Part shown: positions 48,746 through 57,779 of the stretch, piece by piece | How positions within the stretch are numbered: the first letter of the stretch is position 1 | Layout of the letters: each line of letters begins with the position of its first letter | Origin: Pseudomonas mucidolens | Lineage (GTDB): Bacteria; Pseudomonadota; Gammaproteobacteria; Pseudomonadales; Pseudomonadaceae | Assembly (NCBI RefSeq): GCF_900106045.1 | Contig: NZ_LT629802.1 | Coordinates: 3,286,001 to 3,350,000, forward strand | Direction: 5' to 3' | Length of the DNA stretch: 64,000 bases | Notes under the pieces: model-generated | Seen by the model: only the letters and a program-made list of their open reading frames with translations | Database searches by the model: none | What the model was told of the DNA's origin: nothing | Program-made: the position numbers and the translations under genes

Positions 48746-49798
48746 ATGTACACCGCCATCGGTTATGCCGCCCAGTCGGCCACCACTCCCCTCGCCCCCA
48801 TGTCCTTCGAGCGCCGCAGTCCGCGTGCCGATGATGTGGCGATTGAGATTCTATACTGCGGCGTCTGTCACTCTGATATCCATCAGGCCCGTAACGAATG
48901 GGGCATCGCGGTGTACCCGCTGATGCCGGGTCACGAGATTGTCGGCAAGGTGACTGCAGTCGGTGCCAGCGTCAGTGAGCACAAAGTCGGCGATCTGGTA
49001 GGTGTCGGTTGCATGGTTGACTCATGCCGTCACTGTGAAGCCTGCAAATCCGACCTTGAGCAATATTGCCTCGAAGGCCCGACCATGACCTACGCCACCC
49101 CGGACCGGGTCGACGGTAGCAACACCATGGGCGGTTACTCCGACAGCATCGTGGTCAGCGAGCACTTTGTGGTAAAGATCCCGGCCAAGCTCGACCCGGC
49201 CAGCGCGGCGCCGATTCTCTGTGCCGGTATCACCACCTACTCGCCGCTCAAGCACTACGGCGTCAAGGCCGGCGACAAGGTCGGGATTCTCGGTATGGGC
49301 GGCCTGGGTCATATGGGCATCAAGTTCGCCAAGGCCATGGGTGCACAAGTGACGCTGTTCACCCGCTCCGCCAGCAAGGCTGAAGAAGGTCGTCGCCAGG
49401 GCGCCGATCACGTGATCGTATCCACCGATGCCGAACAAATGCAGGCCGCCGCCGGACATTTCGACTTCCTGCTGGATACCATTCCGGTACAACACGACCT
49501 CAACCCCTACCTCGATACTCTGCGCTTTGACGGCGTGCATATTCTGGTGGGCTTGATTGAACCAGTGGACCCACCCGTCCATGCGGCCAAGCTGGTACTG
49601 GGCCGCAAGGTGCTGGCCGGCTCGCTGATCGGCGGCATTGCCGAAACCCAGGAAGTCCTGGATTTCTGCGCCGAGCACGGGATTACCTGCGACATCGAAA
49701 TGCTCGACATCCGTCAGATCAACGAAGCCTACGCCCGCATGATCGCCGGCGATGTGAAGTACCGCTTCGTGATCGACATGGCGACCTTGAAGGCCTGA
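48746..49798 (+). CDS. Zinc-dependent NAD(P)-alcohol dehydrogenase (YahK/CAD type)
   Basis: 350 residues from the ATG at 48746, with GAGG upstream. Catalytic zinc ligands lie in ILYCGVCHSDIH and MPGHEIVG; structural zinc Cys residues are in DSCRHCEACKSDLEQYC. The NADP fold is GILGMGGLGHMGIKFAKAMG. Reduces aldehydes to alcohols in the cytosol; similar enzymes have broad specificity. Divergent from the AraC regulator, convergent with the IclR gene. Confidence 0.95.
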   Translation: MYTAIGYAAQSATTPLAPMSFERRSPRADDVAIEILYCGVCHSDIHQARNEWGIAVYPLMPGHEIVGKVTAVGASVSEHKVGDLVGVGCMVDSCRHCEACKSDLEQYCLEGPTMTYATPDRVDGSNTMGGYSDSIVVSEHFVVKIPAKLDPASAAPILCAGITTYSPLKHYGVKAGDKVGILGMGGLGHMGIKFAKAMGAQVTLFTRSASKAEEGRRQGADHVIVSTDAEQMQAAAGHFDFLLDTIPVQHDLNPYLDTLRFDGVHILVGLIEPVDPPVHAAKLVLGRKVLAGSLIGGIAETQEVLDFCAEHGITCDIEMLDIRQINEAYARMIAGDVKYRFVIDMATLKA

Positions 49799-49808
49799 TC
49801 AGGCCTTC
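49789..49808. repeat. Perfect 20-bp palindrome over two convergent stops
   Basis: GAAGGCCTGATCAGGCCTTC is its own complement and contains the stop codons of the alcohol dehydrogenase (49796-49798) and the IclR regulator (49799-49801), which directly abut. No T-tract follows. It encodes the last residues of both proteins. Confidence 0.65.
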
Positions 49809-50602
49809 GCGCCCAGTTCCGCTGACAGCCTTGCCGCGACCTGTTTGATCACAGGTATCAGCTCGGCCATTTTTTCCAGCGGCATATAGGGCACGGTACT
49901 GGCGATGCTGATGCCGGCGACAATGCGCCGGCTGGCATCGCGCACCGGGGCCGCGACACAGCGGATCGACGGTTCGTTGTCTTCCAGGTCGAATGCATAA
50001 CCGCCCGTCACGTAGTCGCGCATGCGCTGCTCGAATTGCGCCCAGGATTGTTCCGGGTGCTGCGGCCATTGCAGGTTTTTCCCGCCCTCCGGCAGGCTCA
50101 CTTGATACAAGCGCTGCCATTCCTCTTGCGCGTCATCCAGCAGCAAGGCCTTGCCGATACCGGTACGCGCCAGCGGCATGCGATGGCCGACCCGCGAACG
50201 CATTTCCGGGCCATTGCGGCCGGGGTTCTTGTGCAGATACAGCACGTCGTCGCATTCGCGGACCGCCAGGTGGATGGTGTCACCGGTCAGCGCGGACAGC
50301 TCGTCCAGATACGGTATCGCCAGCGTCACCAGCGGCAGCTCTTCGCGTGCCTGGAAGCCCAGCTCGATCAGCTTCGGCCCCAACAGGTAGCCGACCTGCG
50401 GCACCACACGCAGGTAGCGCTCGTCCACCAGGCAACTGACCAGGCGGTGGGTAGTGCTGCGGGTGGTACCGATGCGCCGGGCAATTTCCTTGAGATCCCG
50501 CGCGCCGGCCGCCACGGCCTGCACCACGCCGAGACCACGAAGCAAGGTCTGCGTGCCGGTAGGGGCAGCATCTTTGACGGGAGGGTGGGCGTTTTCCTGC
50601 AT
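49799..50602 (-). CDS. IclR-family regulator
   Basis: 267 residues from the ATG at 50602; a start at 50638 is possible. N-terminal winged helix (GVVQAVAAGARDLKEIARRI, TTRSTTHRLVSCLVDERYLR) and effector domain with the typical PLARTGIGKALLL and LEDNEPSIRCVAAPVRD. IclR proteins often sense sugar acids. It sits just downstream of araH on the same strand, so it may regulate the arabinose genes. Confidence 0.93.
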   Translation of the reverse strand: MQENAHPPVKDAAPTGTQTLLRGLGVVQAVAAGARDLKEIARRIGTTRSTTHRLVSCLVDERYLRVVPQVGYLLGPKLIELGFQAREELPLVTLAIPYLDELSALTGDTIHLAVRECDDVLYLHKNPGRNGPEMRSRVGHRMPLARTGIGKALLLDDAQEEWQRLYQVSLPEGGKNLQWPQHPEQSWAQFEQRMRDYVTGGYAFDLEDNEPSIRCVAAPVRDASRRIVAGISIASTVPYMPLEKMAELIPVIKQVAARLSAELGAKA

Positions 50603-50648
50603 ATCGGGCCTATAGGGAGTGACGAAAACCAGCGGCATTATGACTGAA

Positions 50649-51617
50649 TCAGCGCTGTTTCATCCGATCGATCACCACCGCCAGCAACAGGATCGAACCG
50701 CGAATCACGTACTGGTAGAACGTGTCGATGTTCTTCAGGTTCATCGCGTTCTCGATGATTGCCAGGATCAATACCCCGGCAATCACATGACGGATCATGC
50801 CGATGCCGCCGCTCAGCGACACCCCGCCCAGCACGCAAGCGGATATCACTGTCAGTTCGAAGCCCTGGCCGATCATGGGTTGGCCGGAGGTCATGCGCGA
50901 AGCGAGGATCACCCCGGCCAGCGCGCCGATCAAGCCGTGTACGGCGAAGATGATGATCTTGGTTCGATCAACGTTGACCCCAGCCAGCAATGCCGCTTCC
51001 GCGTTGCCACCGATGGCCATGGTGTTGCGACCGTAAGTGGTGTAGTTGAGCAACCAGCCAAAAAACACGAAGCAGGCGATGGTGATCAGGATGGGCACCG
51101 GCACGCCGAACAACTGGCCGTTGCCAAATACGAAGAACTGCTCCTGCGATACCCCGACCGCTTTGCCGTCGGCAAAGATATAAGCCAGGCCGCGCACGAT
51201 CTGCATGGTCGCCAAGGTGGTGATCAAGGCGTTGACTCGCAGCTTGGCAATCACGATGCCGTTGATCAGCCCGACGACAAGTCCCATCAATAATGCTGCG
51301 CCGATGCCCAGCATGACGCTCTCGGTATCGCGCATCACGATCGCCGCCACCACCCCGGCACAGGCGATCACCGAGCCCACCGACAAGTCGAAGTGCCCCG
51401 AAGCCAGGCAATACAGCATGGTGCAGGCCGCGATGCCCACGGTGGAGATCGCCAGGCCCAGTCCGCGCATGTTCAGCGGAGACAGGAAGTTGTCAATGAG
51501 CAAGGCGCAGAGCAGAAAGATCCCCGCCGCCGCCATCAGCATTGCCCAGTTGTCGAGCAGGCTACGCAGGTCCAGGGGTTTGCGCGCCGTCGGCAACGCG
51601 TTGTTTTGGCTTGTCAT
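50649..51617 (-). CDS. araH: L-arabinose ABC transporter permease AraH
   Basis: 322 residues from the ATG at 51617 with AGAGGTG upstream. About ten hydrophobic helices, with the CUT2-type EAA-like loop (GRNTMAIGGNAEAALLAGVNV). Forms the inner-membrane channel for the sugar delivered by AraF and powered by AraG. Ten bases after araG. Identity as an arabinose transporter rests on the strong AraF similarity upstream. Confidence 0.92.
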   Translation of the reverse strand: MTSQNNALPTARKPLDLRSLLDNWAMLMAAAGIFLLCALLIDNFLSPLNMRGLGLAISTVGIAACTMLYCLASGHFDLSVGSVIACAGVVAAIVMRDTESVMLGIGAALLMGLVVGLINGIVIAKLRVNALITTLATMQIVRGLAYIFADGKAVGVSQEQFFVFGNGQLFGVPVPILITIACFVFFGWLLNYTTYGRNTMAIGGNAEAALLAGVNVDRTKIIIFAVHGLIGALAGVILASRMTSGQPMIGQGFELTVISACVLGGVSLSGGIGMIRHVIAGVLILAIIENAMNLKNIDTFYQYVIRGSILLLAVVIDRMKQR

Positions 51618-51627
51618 ATTCACCTCT

Positions 51628-53172
51628 TCAGTTCGCCAGGCCGTCGGCACGTTGGCTCGGCAGAGCCAATTGCAGCAGATTGGATTCAGTGGCGTGTTCG
51701 CGGCTTTTTTCGCCGCGCAACGCGCCTTCACACAGCACCAGGATACGATCGGAGATACCCATCACTTCCATCAAGTCGCTGGACACCACGATCACCGCAA
51801 TGCCGCTGGCCGCCAGGTTATGGATGATCTGGTAAATCTCCGCCTTCGCACCGATATCGATACCTCGCGTCGGCTCGTCGAGCAGCAGCACCTTCATCGG
51901 CATCGACAGCCAGCGACCCAGAATCGCCTTCTGCTGATTGCCGCCGGAGAGGTACATGATTTTCTGCGCCGCGCTCGGAGTCTTGACTTTCATGGCCTGG
52001 ATTTGCTGGTCGGCGTTGGTCTTTTCCCACCCCTCGCGCAACAGCCAACCAAAGGCCGAATGGCTGCCACGGGCACTGATATTGATGTTCTCAGCGACGC
52101 TGGACAGCGGGATGATGCCTTCCTTCTTGCGATCTTCCGGGCACAGCAGCACGCCGGCGGCGATGGCATCGCGCGGTGAGCGCAGCTGCAGTTTTTCACC
52201 GCAGAGTTGCAACTGGCCGGCCGTGGCACGCTCCAACCCGCTTAACAGACGAAACAGTTCGGTACGCCCCGCGCCCACCAGCCCGAACAGCCCGAGGATC
52301 TCGCCTTTGTGCACCTCGAAACTGACCGGCTCACGCAGACCCGGCCCGGTTATACCGTCGACCTTGAGCGCCACCTCGCCCCGTTCACGCGGGCGGTAAT
52401 CGTAGATGTCCTGGATGTCACGCCCGACCATGCAGGTGACCAGTTGGTCGTGGGTCAGCGCCTGCATGTCGTCGAAGGTGCGCACGTAGCGACCGTCCTT
52501 GAACACGGTCACCGCGTTGCAGATACGAAAGACTTCTTCCATGCGATGGGAAACGTACAGCACCACTTTGCCCTCATCGCGCAAGCGCGCGATGATCGCC
52601 ATCAAGCGGTCAATCTCGCGCGCCGAGAGGCTGCTGGTGGGCTCGTCGAAGGCAATCACATGGGCGCCGCGGGACAGCGCCTTGGCGATTTCCACCAGTT
52701 GCCGCTGGCCCAGGGACAAGCGACCGAGTTTCTCCTGTGGGTCGATTTCGTCGGCCAGGCCCTTCAGGCACGCCAGCGCCTGCTGACGCAGCAGCCCACG
52801 ATTGACCACGCCAAAGCGCGACGGCAAATGCCCGAGGAAGAGGTTTTCGGCGACGCTCATTTCCGGCACCAGGTGCAGTTCCTGGTGGATCACCGCCACG
52901 CCGCAGGCGATGCTGTCGGCGGCGCATTTGAAGGCCATGACCTGCGCACCGATCTGCACAGTGCCGCTGCTCGGAATATAGGCACCGCCGAGGATTTTCA
53001 GCAGCGTCGACTTGCCCGCGCCGTTCTCGCCCATCAAGGCATGCACCTGGCCTGGCTGTGCGCTGAAGCTGATGCCATCCAGTGCCTTGACGCCAGGGAA
53101 GGTTTTGCCGATGCCGTCAAAACGCAGACTGGCTCCGGCAATGGGTTGTTGTTCATTCAGTTGCACGTGCAT
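51628..53172 (-). CDS. araG: L-arabinose ABC transporter ATP-binding protein AraG
   Basis: 514 residues from the ATG at 53172; a GTG two codons earlier is possible. Two fused ATPase domains: Walker [10 protein letters not shown], signature [15 protein letters not shown] and Walker [12 protein letters not shown] in the first. The second has the expected degenerate Walker A ([10 protein letters not shown]), signature [13 protein letters not shown] and Walker [10 protein letters not shown]. Drives sugar uptake with AraH. Confidence 0.95.
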   Translation of the reverse strand: MHVQLNEQQPIAGASLRFDGIGKTFPGVKALDGISFSAQPGQVHALMGENGAGKSTLLKILGGAYIPSSGTVQIGAQVMAFKCAADSIACGVAVIHQELHLVPEMSVAENLFLGHLPSRFGVVNRGLLRQQALACLKGLADEIDPQEKLGRLSLGQRQLVEIAKALSRGAHVIAFDEPTSSLSAREIDRLMAIIARLRDEGKVVLYVSHRMEEVFRICNAVTVFKDGRYVRTFDDMQALTHDQLVTCMVGRDIQDIYDYRPRERGEVALKVDGITGPGLREPVSFEVHKGEILGLFGLVGAGRTELFRLLSGLERATAGQLQLCGEKLQLRSPRDAIAAGVLLCPEDRKKEGIIPLSSVAENINISARGSHSAFGWLLREGWEKTNADQQIQAMKVKTPSAAQKIMYLSGGNQQKAILGRWLSMPMKVLLLDEPTRGIDIGAKAEIYQIIHNLAASGIAVIVVSSDLMEVMGISDRILVLCEGALRGEKSREHATESNLLQLALPSQRADGLAN

Positions 53173-53235
53173 AACCACCTCATCACACCGATCAGGCAGC
53201 CCTGTGGCCAGGGCCGCCGAGGAAAGCGAACGGCC

Positions 53236-54222
53236 TTATTTCCACAGGCCGATCTTTTCCAGTTCCTGCTTGAAATTGTCGCGGGTGATCAGCGTCACTT
53301 CGTCCATCGCCGTGTACTTCGGCGGCTCGGTGCCTTTGGTTACCCAGTCGAACATCATCTTCGCGGTGTTGTAGCCCTCGATGTGCGGGCTGGGCAGCAT
53401 CGAGCCGAAGAAGCCGCTGTTGGCCTTCTTCAGTTCACCGATGGCATCGGTGCCGTTGATGCCGATACCGATCACGTTGGCGGCGGCAAACCCGGCACTT
53501 TCGGTGGCGCGCACACCGCCCAGCACCGTGTTGTCGTTCATCCCGCCAATAATCAGGTTCTTCACGCCGCTGGGCAGCTTGACCAGGGCCGAGTTAGTGG
53601 CGTCCATGCTGCCGGGGACGTCCAGGGTTTTGAGGGCCGTGGTGAGGATATGGTCTTCGGGAATGCCCGCTTCTTTCAGGGATTGGATCGAGCCGTCGGT
53701 GCGCTTTTTACCGGTGTCGAGTTCGTTGTAGGTATTGATCACCGCGTAGGTGTCTTTCCAGTCCCAGCCACGTTTTTTCGCTTCAGCGGCCATCGCGGCG
53801 CCCTGCTTCTGGCCGACTTCGAAGGCGGCCATGCCCAGGTACGGCACGTCTTCCATGAAGTTGCCCTTGGCATCGACGAAACGGTCATCCACCGCCATGA
53901 CTTTCAAGCCATTGCGCTTGGCCTTGGCGACGATGGCCGGGCCGAGGGCGACGTCCGGTGGGCAGATCACAAAGCCCTTGGCGCCGTTGGCGGCCAGGCT
54001 GTCGATGGCCGACAGGGTTTTCTCGCCATCCGGCACGGCGATCTTGATCACGGTGAAACCATGGTCCTTGCCGGCTTTTTCGGCGAACGCCCATTCGGTC
54101 TGGAACCAGGGCTCTTCAGCCTGCTTGACCAGGAAGCCGATCTTCACTTCTTCGGCGAATGCGAGTGTGCTTAAGCCGCTTAGCGCGACGGCGGCAGCGA
54201 GAACGCGGAGTCCTTTTTTCAT
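53236..54222 (-). CDS. araF: Periplasmic L-arabinose-binding protein AraF
   Basis: 328 residues from the ATG at 54222, which has AGAGGTG upstream. Signal peptide ends LAFA. The mature protein tracks E. coli AraF closely (KIGFLVKQAEEPWFQTEWAF, then IKIAVPDGEKTLSAIDSLAA, VLGGVRATES and VTLITRDNFKQELEK). Captures L-arabinose or a related pentose for AraGH. First gene of araFGH. Confidence 0.96.
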   Translation of the reverse strand: MKKGLRVLAAAVALSGLSTLAFAEEVKIGFLVKQAEEPWFQTEWAFAEKAGKDHGFTVIKIAVPDGEKTLSAIDSLAANGAKGFVICPPDVALGPAIVAKAKRNGLKVMAVDDRFVDAKGNFMEDVPYLGMAAFEVGQKQGAAMAAEAKKRGWDWKDTYAVINTYNELDTGKKRTDGSIQSLKEAGIPEDHILTTALKTLDVPGSMDATNSALVKLPSGVKNLIIGGMNDNTVLGGVRATESAGFAAANVIGIGINGTDAIGELKKANSGFFGSMLPSPHIEGYNTAKMMFDWVTKGTEPPKYTAMDEVTLITRDNFKQELEKIGLWK

Positions 54223-54260
54223 GAACGGCACCTCTTGTTGTTATGCGTGAGCGACAAGTT

Positions 54261-55082
54261 CTAATCGTGGTACATCACCGAGCGCCCGCCATCGATCATC
54301 AGGCAGGTCGCATTGATAAACGGCGCTTCATCGCTGGCCAGAAACAATGCGGTCATCGCCACCTCGACCGGTTGGCCGATGCGTTTGGGCGGATGCAGGT
54401 CAAACGCGCGCTGGCGTTCGGCATGGGGGTCGGGGAAACCGTTCCAGTAGTCAACGTTGAGCTGGGTTTCGATATAGCCCGGTGCAATGGCATTCACGCG
54501 GATGCCTTTAGGCGCGTATTCGATGCCAAGCGCGCGTGTCAGGCCGAGCAGGCCGTGCTTGGCCACCGGATAGGGGAAGCAGCCGGGGATGATGTGGCTG
54601 GAGTGGGTGGAGGCGATATTGATGATGTTGCCGATGCCTTGCTCGATCATGTGCGGCAACACTGTACGGCAGCCGAACCAGGCGCCGTCCAGGTCGACGG
54701 CGAAGCATCGGCGCCAGTCTTCGTCGCTCATTTGCAGCGGGTCGCGGAACACGTTGACGCCCGCACAATTGACCAGCACATCGACCCGTCCGAAACGCTC
54801 GAGGGCAACATCGACCAAGGCGCGCCACTGGTCATTGGAGGTAATGTCGATTGGCTGCGCGTAGATTCGGGCGCCGTGTTCGCGCCAGTGTGTGGCGAGT
54901 TTTTCGAGCTTTTCGGCCTGGATATCCGCGATCACCAGGCAAGCTTGCTGAGCCTGGAAGCAGGCGACGATAGCCTCGCCAATGCCTTGGGCGGCGCCAG
55001 TGATGATCACCACTTTATCTTTGAGCCGCTCGCCGTAGGTAGGCTCGGGCACCGCGGGTAATGACAGCGGTTGTGCCTGCAT
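54261..55082 (-). CDS. SDR-family sugar dehydrogenase
   Basis: 273 residues. Cofactor fold VVIITGAAQGIGEAIV, NCAG at about 107, and the Ser-Tyr-Lys triad in IASTHSSH and YPVAKHG (Ser-Tyr-x-x-x-Lys). The C-terminal IDGGRSVMY is typical of this class. Linked to araFGH on the same strand 38 bases upstream, so oxidation of L-arabinose or another sugar to the lactone is likely. The rest of an arabinose oxidation pathway is not in this window. Confidence 0.88.
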   Translation of the reverse strand: MQAQPLSLPAVPEPTYGERLKDKVVIITGAAQGIGEAIVACFQAQQACLVIADIQAEKLEKLATHWREHGARIYAQPIDITSNDQWRALVDVALERFGRVDVLVNCAGVNVFRDPLQMSDEDWRRCFAVDLDGAWFGCRTVLPHMIEQGIGNIINIASTHSSHIIPGCFPYPVAKHGLLGLTRALGIEYAPKGIRVNAIAPGYIETQLNVDYWNGFPDPHAERQRAFDLHPPKRIGQPVEVAMTALFLASDEAPFINATCLMIDGGRSVMYHD

Positions 55083-55201
55083 CGCTTCACCTGTTTTATT
55101 TTTTGGTAGTGAGTGCTGATGCGGACGACTATAAACCTAGAGCGCAAAACATCTCAATATATAATTATTCATCCCACATATTGAGAACAAACATTCAATC
55201 C

Positions 55202-55226
55202 CTGTAGGAGCGAGCTTGCTCGCGAA
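55202..55226. repeat. REP-type palindrome
   Basis: GAGCGAGCTTGCTCGC core, the same family as at 28822-28835, between the dehydrogenase and the GNAT gene. Confidence 0.75.
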
Positions 55227-55284
55227 GGTCGTTAACGATGACACGGGAAATCTGGCATCCCAAAGCGTCAAGCATTTACCTAAC

Positions 55285-55764
55285 TCAACCCTGGGCAAAC
55301 TCCCGCAGGGCATCACCCTCCATCCGGTAGCGAACCCATTCTTCCTGAGGCTGCGCACCGATGGTTTTATAGAACGCAATGGCCGGCTCGTTCCAATCCA
55401 GCACGCTCCACTCAAAGCGGCCACAGTCGTTGTCGAAAGCAATTTTCGCCAGATGCCGCAGCAATTTTTTACCCGCGCCACCGCCGCGTTGCTCGGGGTT
55501 GATGTACAGGTCCTCAAGGTACAGACAGTTGCTGCCCAGCCACGTCGAATAACTGAAAAAGAACACTGCAAACCCGATCGGTACACCCTCACGCAAACAG
55601 ATCAAACCATGGGCAGTGGCGCCCTCACTGAACAAGCTGCGCTCGATATCCACCACGCTGGCAATCACTTCATGCCGGGCTTTCTCGTAGTCGGCGAGTT
55701 CCGTAATGAAGGTCAGGATCTGCGCAGCATCGCTGGGCACAGCGGGGCGTATCTCGATAGTCAT
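55285..55764 (-). CDS. GNAT-family N-acetyltransferase
   Basis: 159 residues from the ATG at 55764 with AAGG upstream. N-terminal TIEIRPAVPSDAAQILTF, the acetyl-CoA loop YINPEQRGGGAGKKLLRHLA and C-terminal WNEPAIAFYKTIGAQPQEEW follow the GNAT fold. It could acetylate a small amine; similar small GNATs are often diamine acetyltransferases, but this is only a guess. Confidence 0.9.
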   Translation of the reverse strand: MTIEIRPAVPSDAAQILTFITELADYEKARHEVIASVVDIERSLFSEGATAHGLICLREGVPIGFAVFFFSYSTWLGSNCLYLEDLYINPEQRGGGAGKKLLRHLAKIAFDNDCGRFEWSVLDWNEPAIAFYKTIGAQPQEEWVRYRMEGDALREFAQG

Positions 55765-55999
55765 GGACAGGCCTTGGGACAAAAGGAAAGGACACATATT
55801 AAGGCTGTTTCATGACCACCTGCAGTGATTTATATGCACCGTTACGTCTGCGCGCCCTGAAAAATCCGGGGCCGGTGCCCCGTCTCGGCACACAAAATCT
55901 TACAGGTGAGCTAGAACCGTTCGTCGCCACCTAGGCACAAACCGCAAACGTGAGCTGACCAATATGAGGTAAGGACCTTAATCATATGGAGGCTCCACC

Positions 56000-56338
56000 A
56001 TGATCAGTTCCAAATTGACCGCCCTCGCCCTCACCGGCCTGTTGTCTGCCGTTTCGCTGAGCAGCTTTGCCGCCTCGGATCATTCCACCGGCAAGACCGA
56101 CCCGATTGGCAGCCCGCCCAATGCCGCGACCGAAGAAACCAAAGAGTCCATGGGCACCGGCCTCGACACCAATGGTGGCGCCATCATTCAGGATGGCACC
56201 GACCCACGGACCCAAGGCAACGACAGTAATCGCCAAGGCCTCGATACGGACGTGGAGAACGGCAAAATAGGTCCGGGCAAAAATGCCATGCCGAACGCTG
56301 ACGACCAGGACCTCCCGGGCGCTGCGAAACAACCTTGA
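56000..56338 (+). CDS. Small exported hydrophilic protein
   Basis: 112 residues. Signal peptide ends SSFA. The rest is hydrophilic and rich in Gly, Asp, Asn and Thr (GTGLDTNGGAIIQDGTDPRT), likely disordered. No family recognised. GGAGG lies nine bases before the ATG. Followed by the 88-residue gene, possibly in one transcript. Confidence 0.75.
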   Translation: MISSKLTALALTGLLSAVSLSSFAASDHSTGKTDPIGSPPNAATEETKESMGTGLDTNGGAIIQDGTDPRTQGNDSNRQGLDTDVENGKIGPGKNAMPNADDQDLPGAAKQP

Positions 56339-56387
56339 TCTTTTAGCCAGCGAACGCTACCCGACCACTCCCATTGAAGAGGTATGC

Positions 56388-56654
56388 ATGAACGTGGATA
56401 AAAACCTTGAGAAAGAAGTGCTCACCCGCCTGCTGCACGCTCATCCCAACGGCTTGGGCAAGGAGGTGCTGGATAATTACCGGGGCGAAAAAGTGGTGGC
56501 CGGCACCTTGGCCACGCTTCAGGAACGCGGGTTGATCAAGGACGGTCACGTCACCTGCAATGAAGCCGGCGAGCACGCGCTGAATCTGCCGATCAAGCTG
56601 ACAGCGTCTGGCGTCGAGACAGCCCGCAAGCTGGAAAGCGAGCCAAGCGAGTAA
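56388..56654 (+). CDS. Hypothetical winged-helix-like small protein
   Basis: 88 residues from the ATG at 56388 with GAAGAGGT upstream. LTRLLHAHPNGLGKEVLDNY, then TLATLQERGLIKDGHV reads as a small winged helix. ITASGVETARKL-like end (LTASGVETARKLESE). Role unknown. Confidence 0.7.
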   Translation: MNVDKNLEKEVLTRLLHAHPNGLGKEVLDNYRGEKVVAGTLATLQERGLIKDGHVTCNEAGEHALNLPIKLTASGVETARKLESEPSE

Positions 56655-56666
56655 TACCTTTTTCCT

Positions 56667-56692
56667 TCCTGGCCCTGCTGCAAAGGGCCAGG
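56667..56692 (+). terminator. Probable terminator hairpin
   Basis: CCTGGCCC...GGGCCAGG stem shortly after the 88-residue gene. The T-tract is poor, so strength is uncertain. Confidence 0.5.
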
Positions 56693-56858
56693 AGGAATTT
56701 CACCAGGCCGCATGGAAGCAAAATGGCCTGTAAAGCAAATAGCGGCCACTGTAGGAACGAGGGGGGCCTGCGAGATCTTCGTCCGAGCCCCCCCTTTTGC
56801 CGTAGCCGTCGAGAAAGTCAGGCGTGTCAGCTGTTCTGAGTAGCCCTGTTCTGTCGCC

Positions 56859-57779
56859 TCAAGACGCTGCCAGCAACGCATCCACTTGCGCCGCGCCAGG
56901 CGACGTCGCGGGGCCCCAGCGGGTGACTGCCACAGCAGCGGCGGCATTTGCCCGTCGTGCAGCGACAGCCGGGGTCAAGCCGTTGGCCAGGCCAGCGATA
57001 AATACACCAGCATGGGCATCACCGGCACCGTTGCTGTCCACCGCCAGCACCTTAAACCCCGGCACATGCTCTACCTGGCCGTGATGGCTGACCCAACAAC
57101 CGTTCGGCCCGTCCCGCACCACCAACAACACCTCGGCGGGCAGGTGTTCGTCGAGCCTGATCAGCGCCGCAGCGATGTCCTTGGCTTGGGTAAACGCAAG
57201 CGCTTCCGGACCGTTGCTGGTCCAGATATCAATGCGCGGCAACAGCGCGGCCATCACGGATGAGTCGGGCGCCTTGACCAGCGGCCCCGGATCGAAGACC
57301 ACCGGTATTTCACGAGGCAAGGCCAACAGCCAATCAAGCAAGGCTTGGGCTTTTCCCTCTAGCAACAAGCTGTAACCACTGACGTAGACATAATCGTCAG
57401 CGTGAGGCACAGCGTTGGCCAAGTCCTCCGCGCTCAGTTCGCCTTCAGCGCCGAGGTGGGAAATAAAGGTGCGTTCGGTGGTGGCCTCGGTCAGGGACAC
57501 ACACAGACCGGTGTCCTTGTCCTCACTGGCAGCCAGCGCCATTTCGATCCCCTCAGCCTGCATCGCCGTGCGCGCCAAGTCACCGAAACGCCCTTTACCG
57601 TGGCGTCCCAGATAGACTACCGGCAAGCCGTTACGCCGAGCGGCGGCCATGACATTGAACCCACCGCCGACCTCGAAACTGGCGGATTTGGCCAAGACGT
57701 CACCACCGCTGGCGGGCAAGGTATCGAGGGACATGACCAAGTCGACAATCACCTGGCCTGAGTGAATCAGTCTAGACAT
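56859..57779 (-). CDS. PfkB-family sugar or nucleoside kinase
   Basis: 306 residues. Substrate-side GGGFNVMAAARRNG in the N-terminal half, and the ATP-side signature DSNGAGDAHAGVF with the catalytic Asp in GAGD. Related to ribokinase and pseudouridine kinase. It overlaps the end of the permease gene by eight bases and closes the operon, so a nucleoside- or ribose-like substrate is likely. Confidence 0.9.
   Translation of the reverse strand: MSRLIHSGQVIVDLVMSLDTLPASGGDVLAKSASFEVGGGFNVMAAARRNGLPVVYLGRHGKGRFGDLARTAMQAEGIEMALAASEDKDTGLCVSLTEATTERTFISHLGAEGELSAEDLANAVPHADDYVYVSGYSLLLEGKAQALLDWLLALPREIPVVFDPGPLVKAPDSSVMAALLPRIDIWTSNGPEALAFTQAKDIAAALIRLDEHLPAEVLLVVRDGPNGCWVSHHGQVEHVPGFKVLAVDSNGAGDAHAGVFIAGLANGLTPAVAARRANAAAAVAVTRWGPATSPGAAQVDALLAAS

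Noticed and set aside
52309..54174. 621-residue plus-strand ORF
   Set aside because: Antisense to araG and araF, which have clear motifs.
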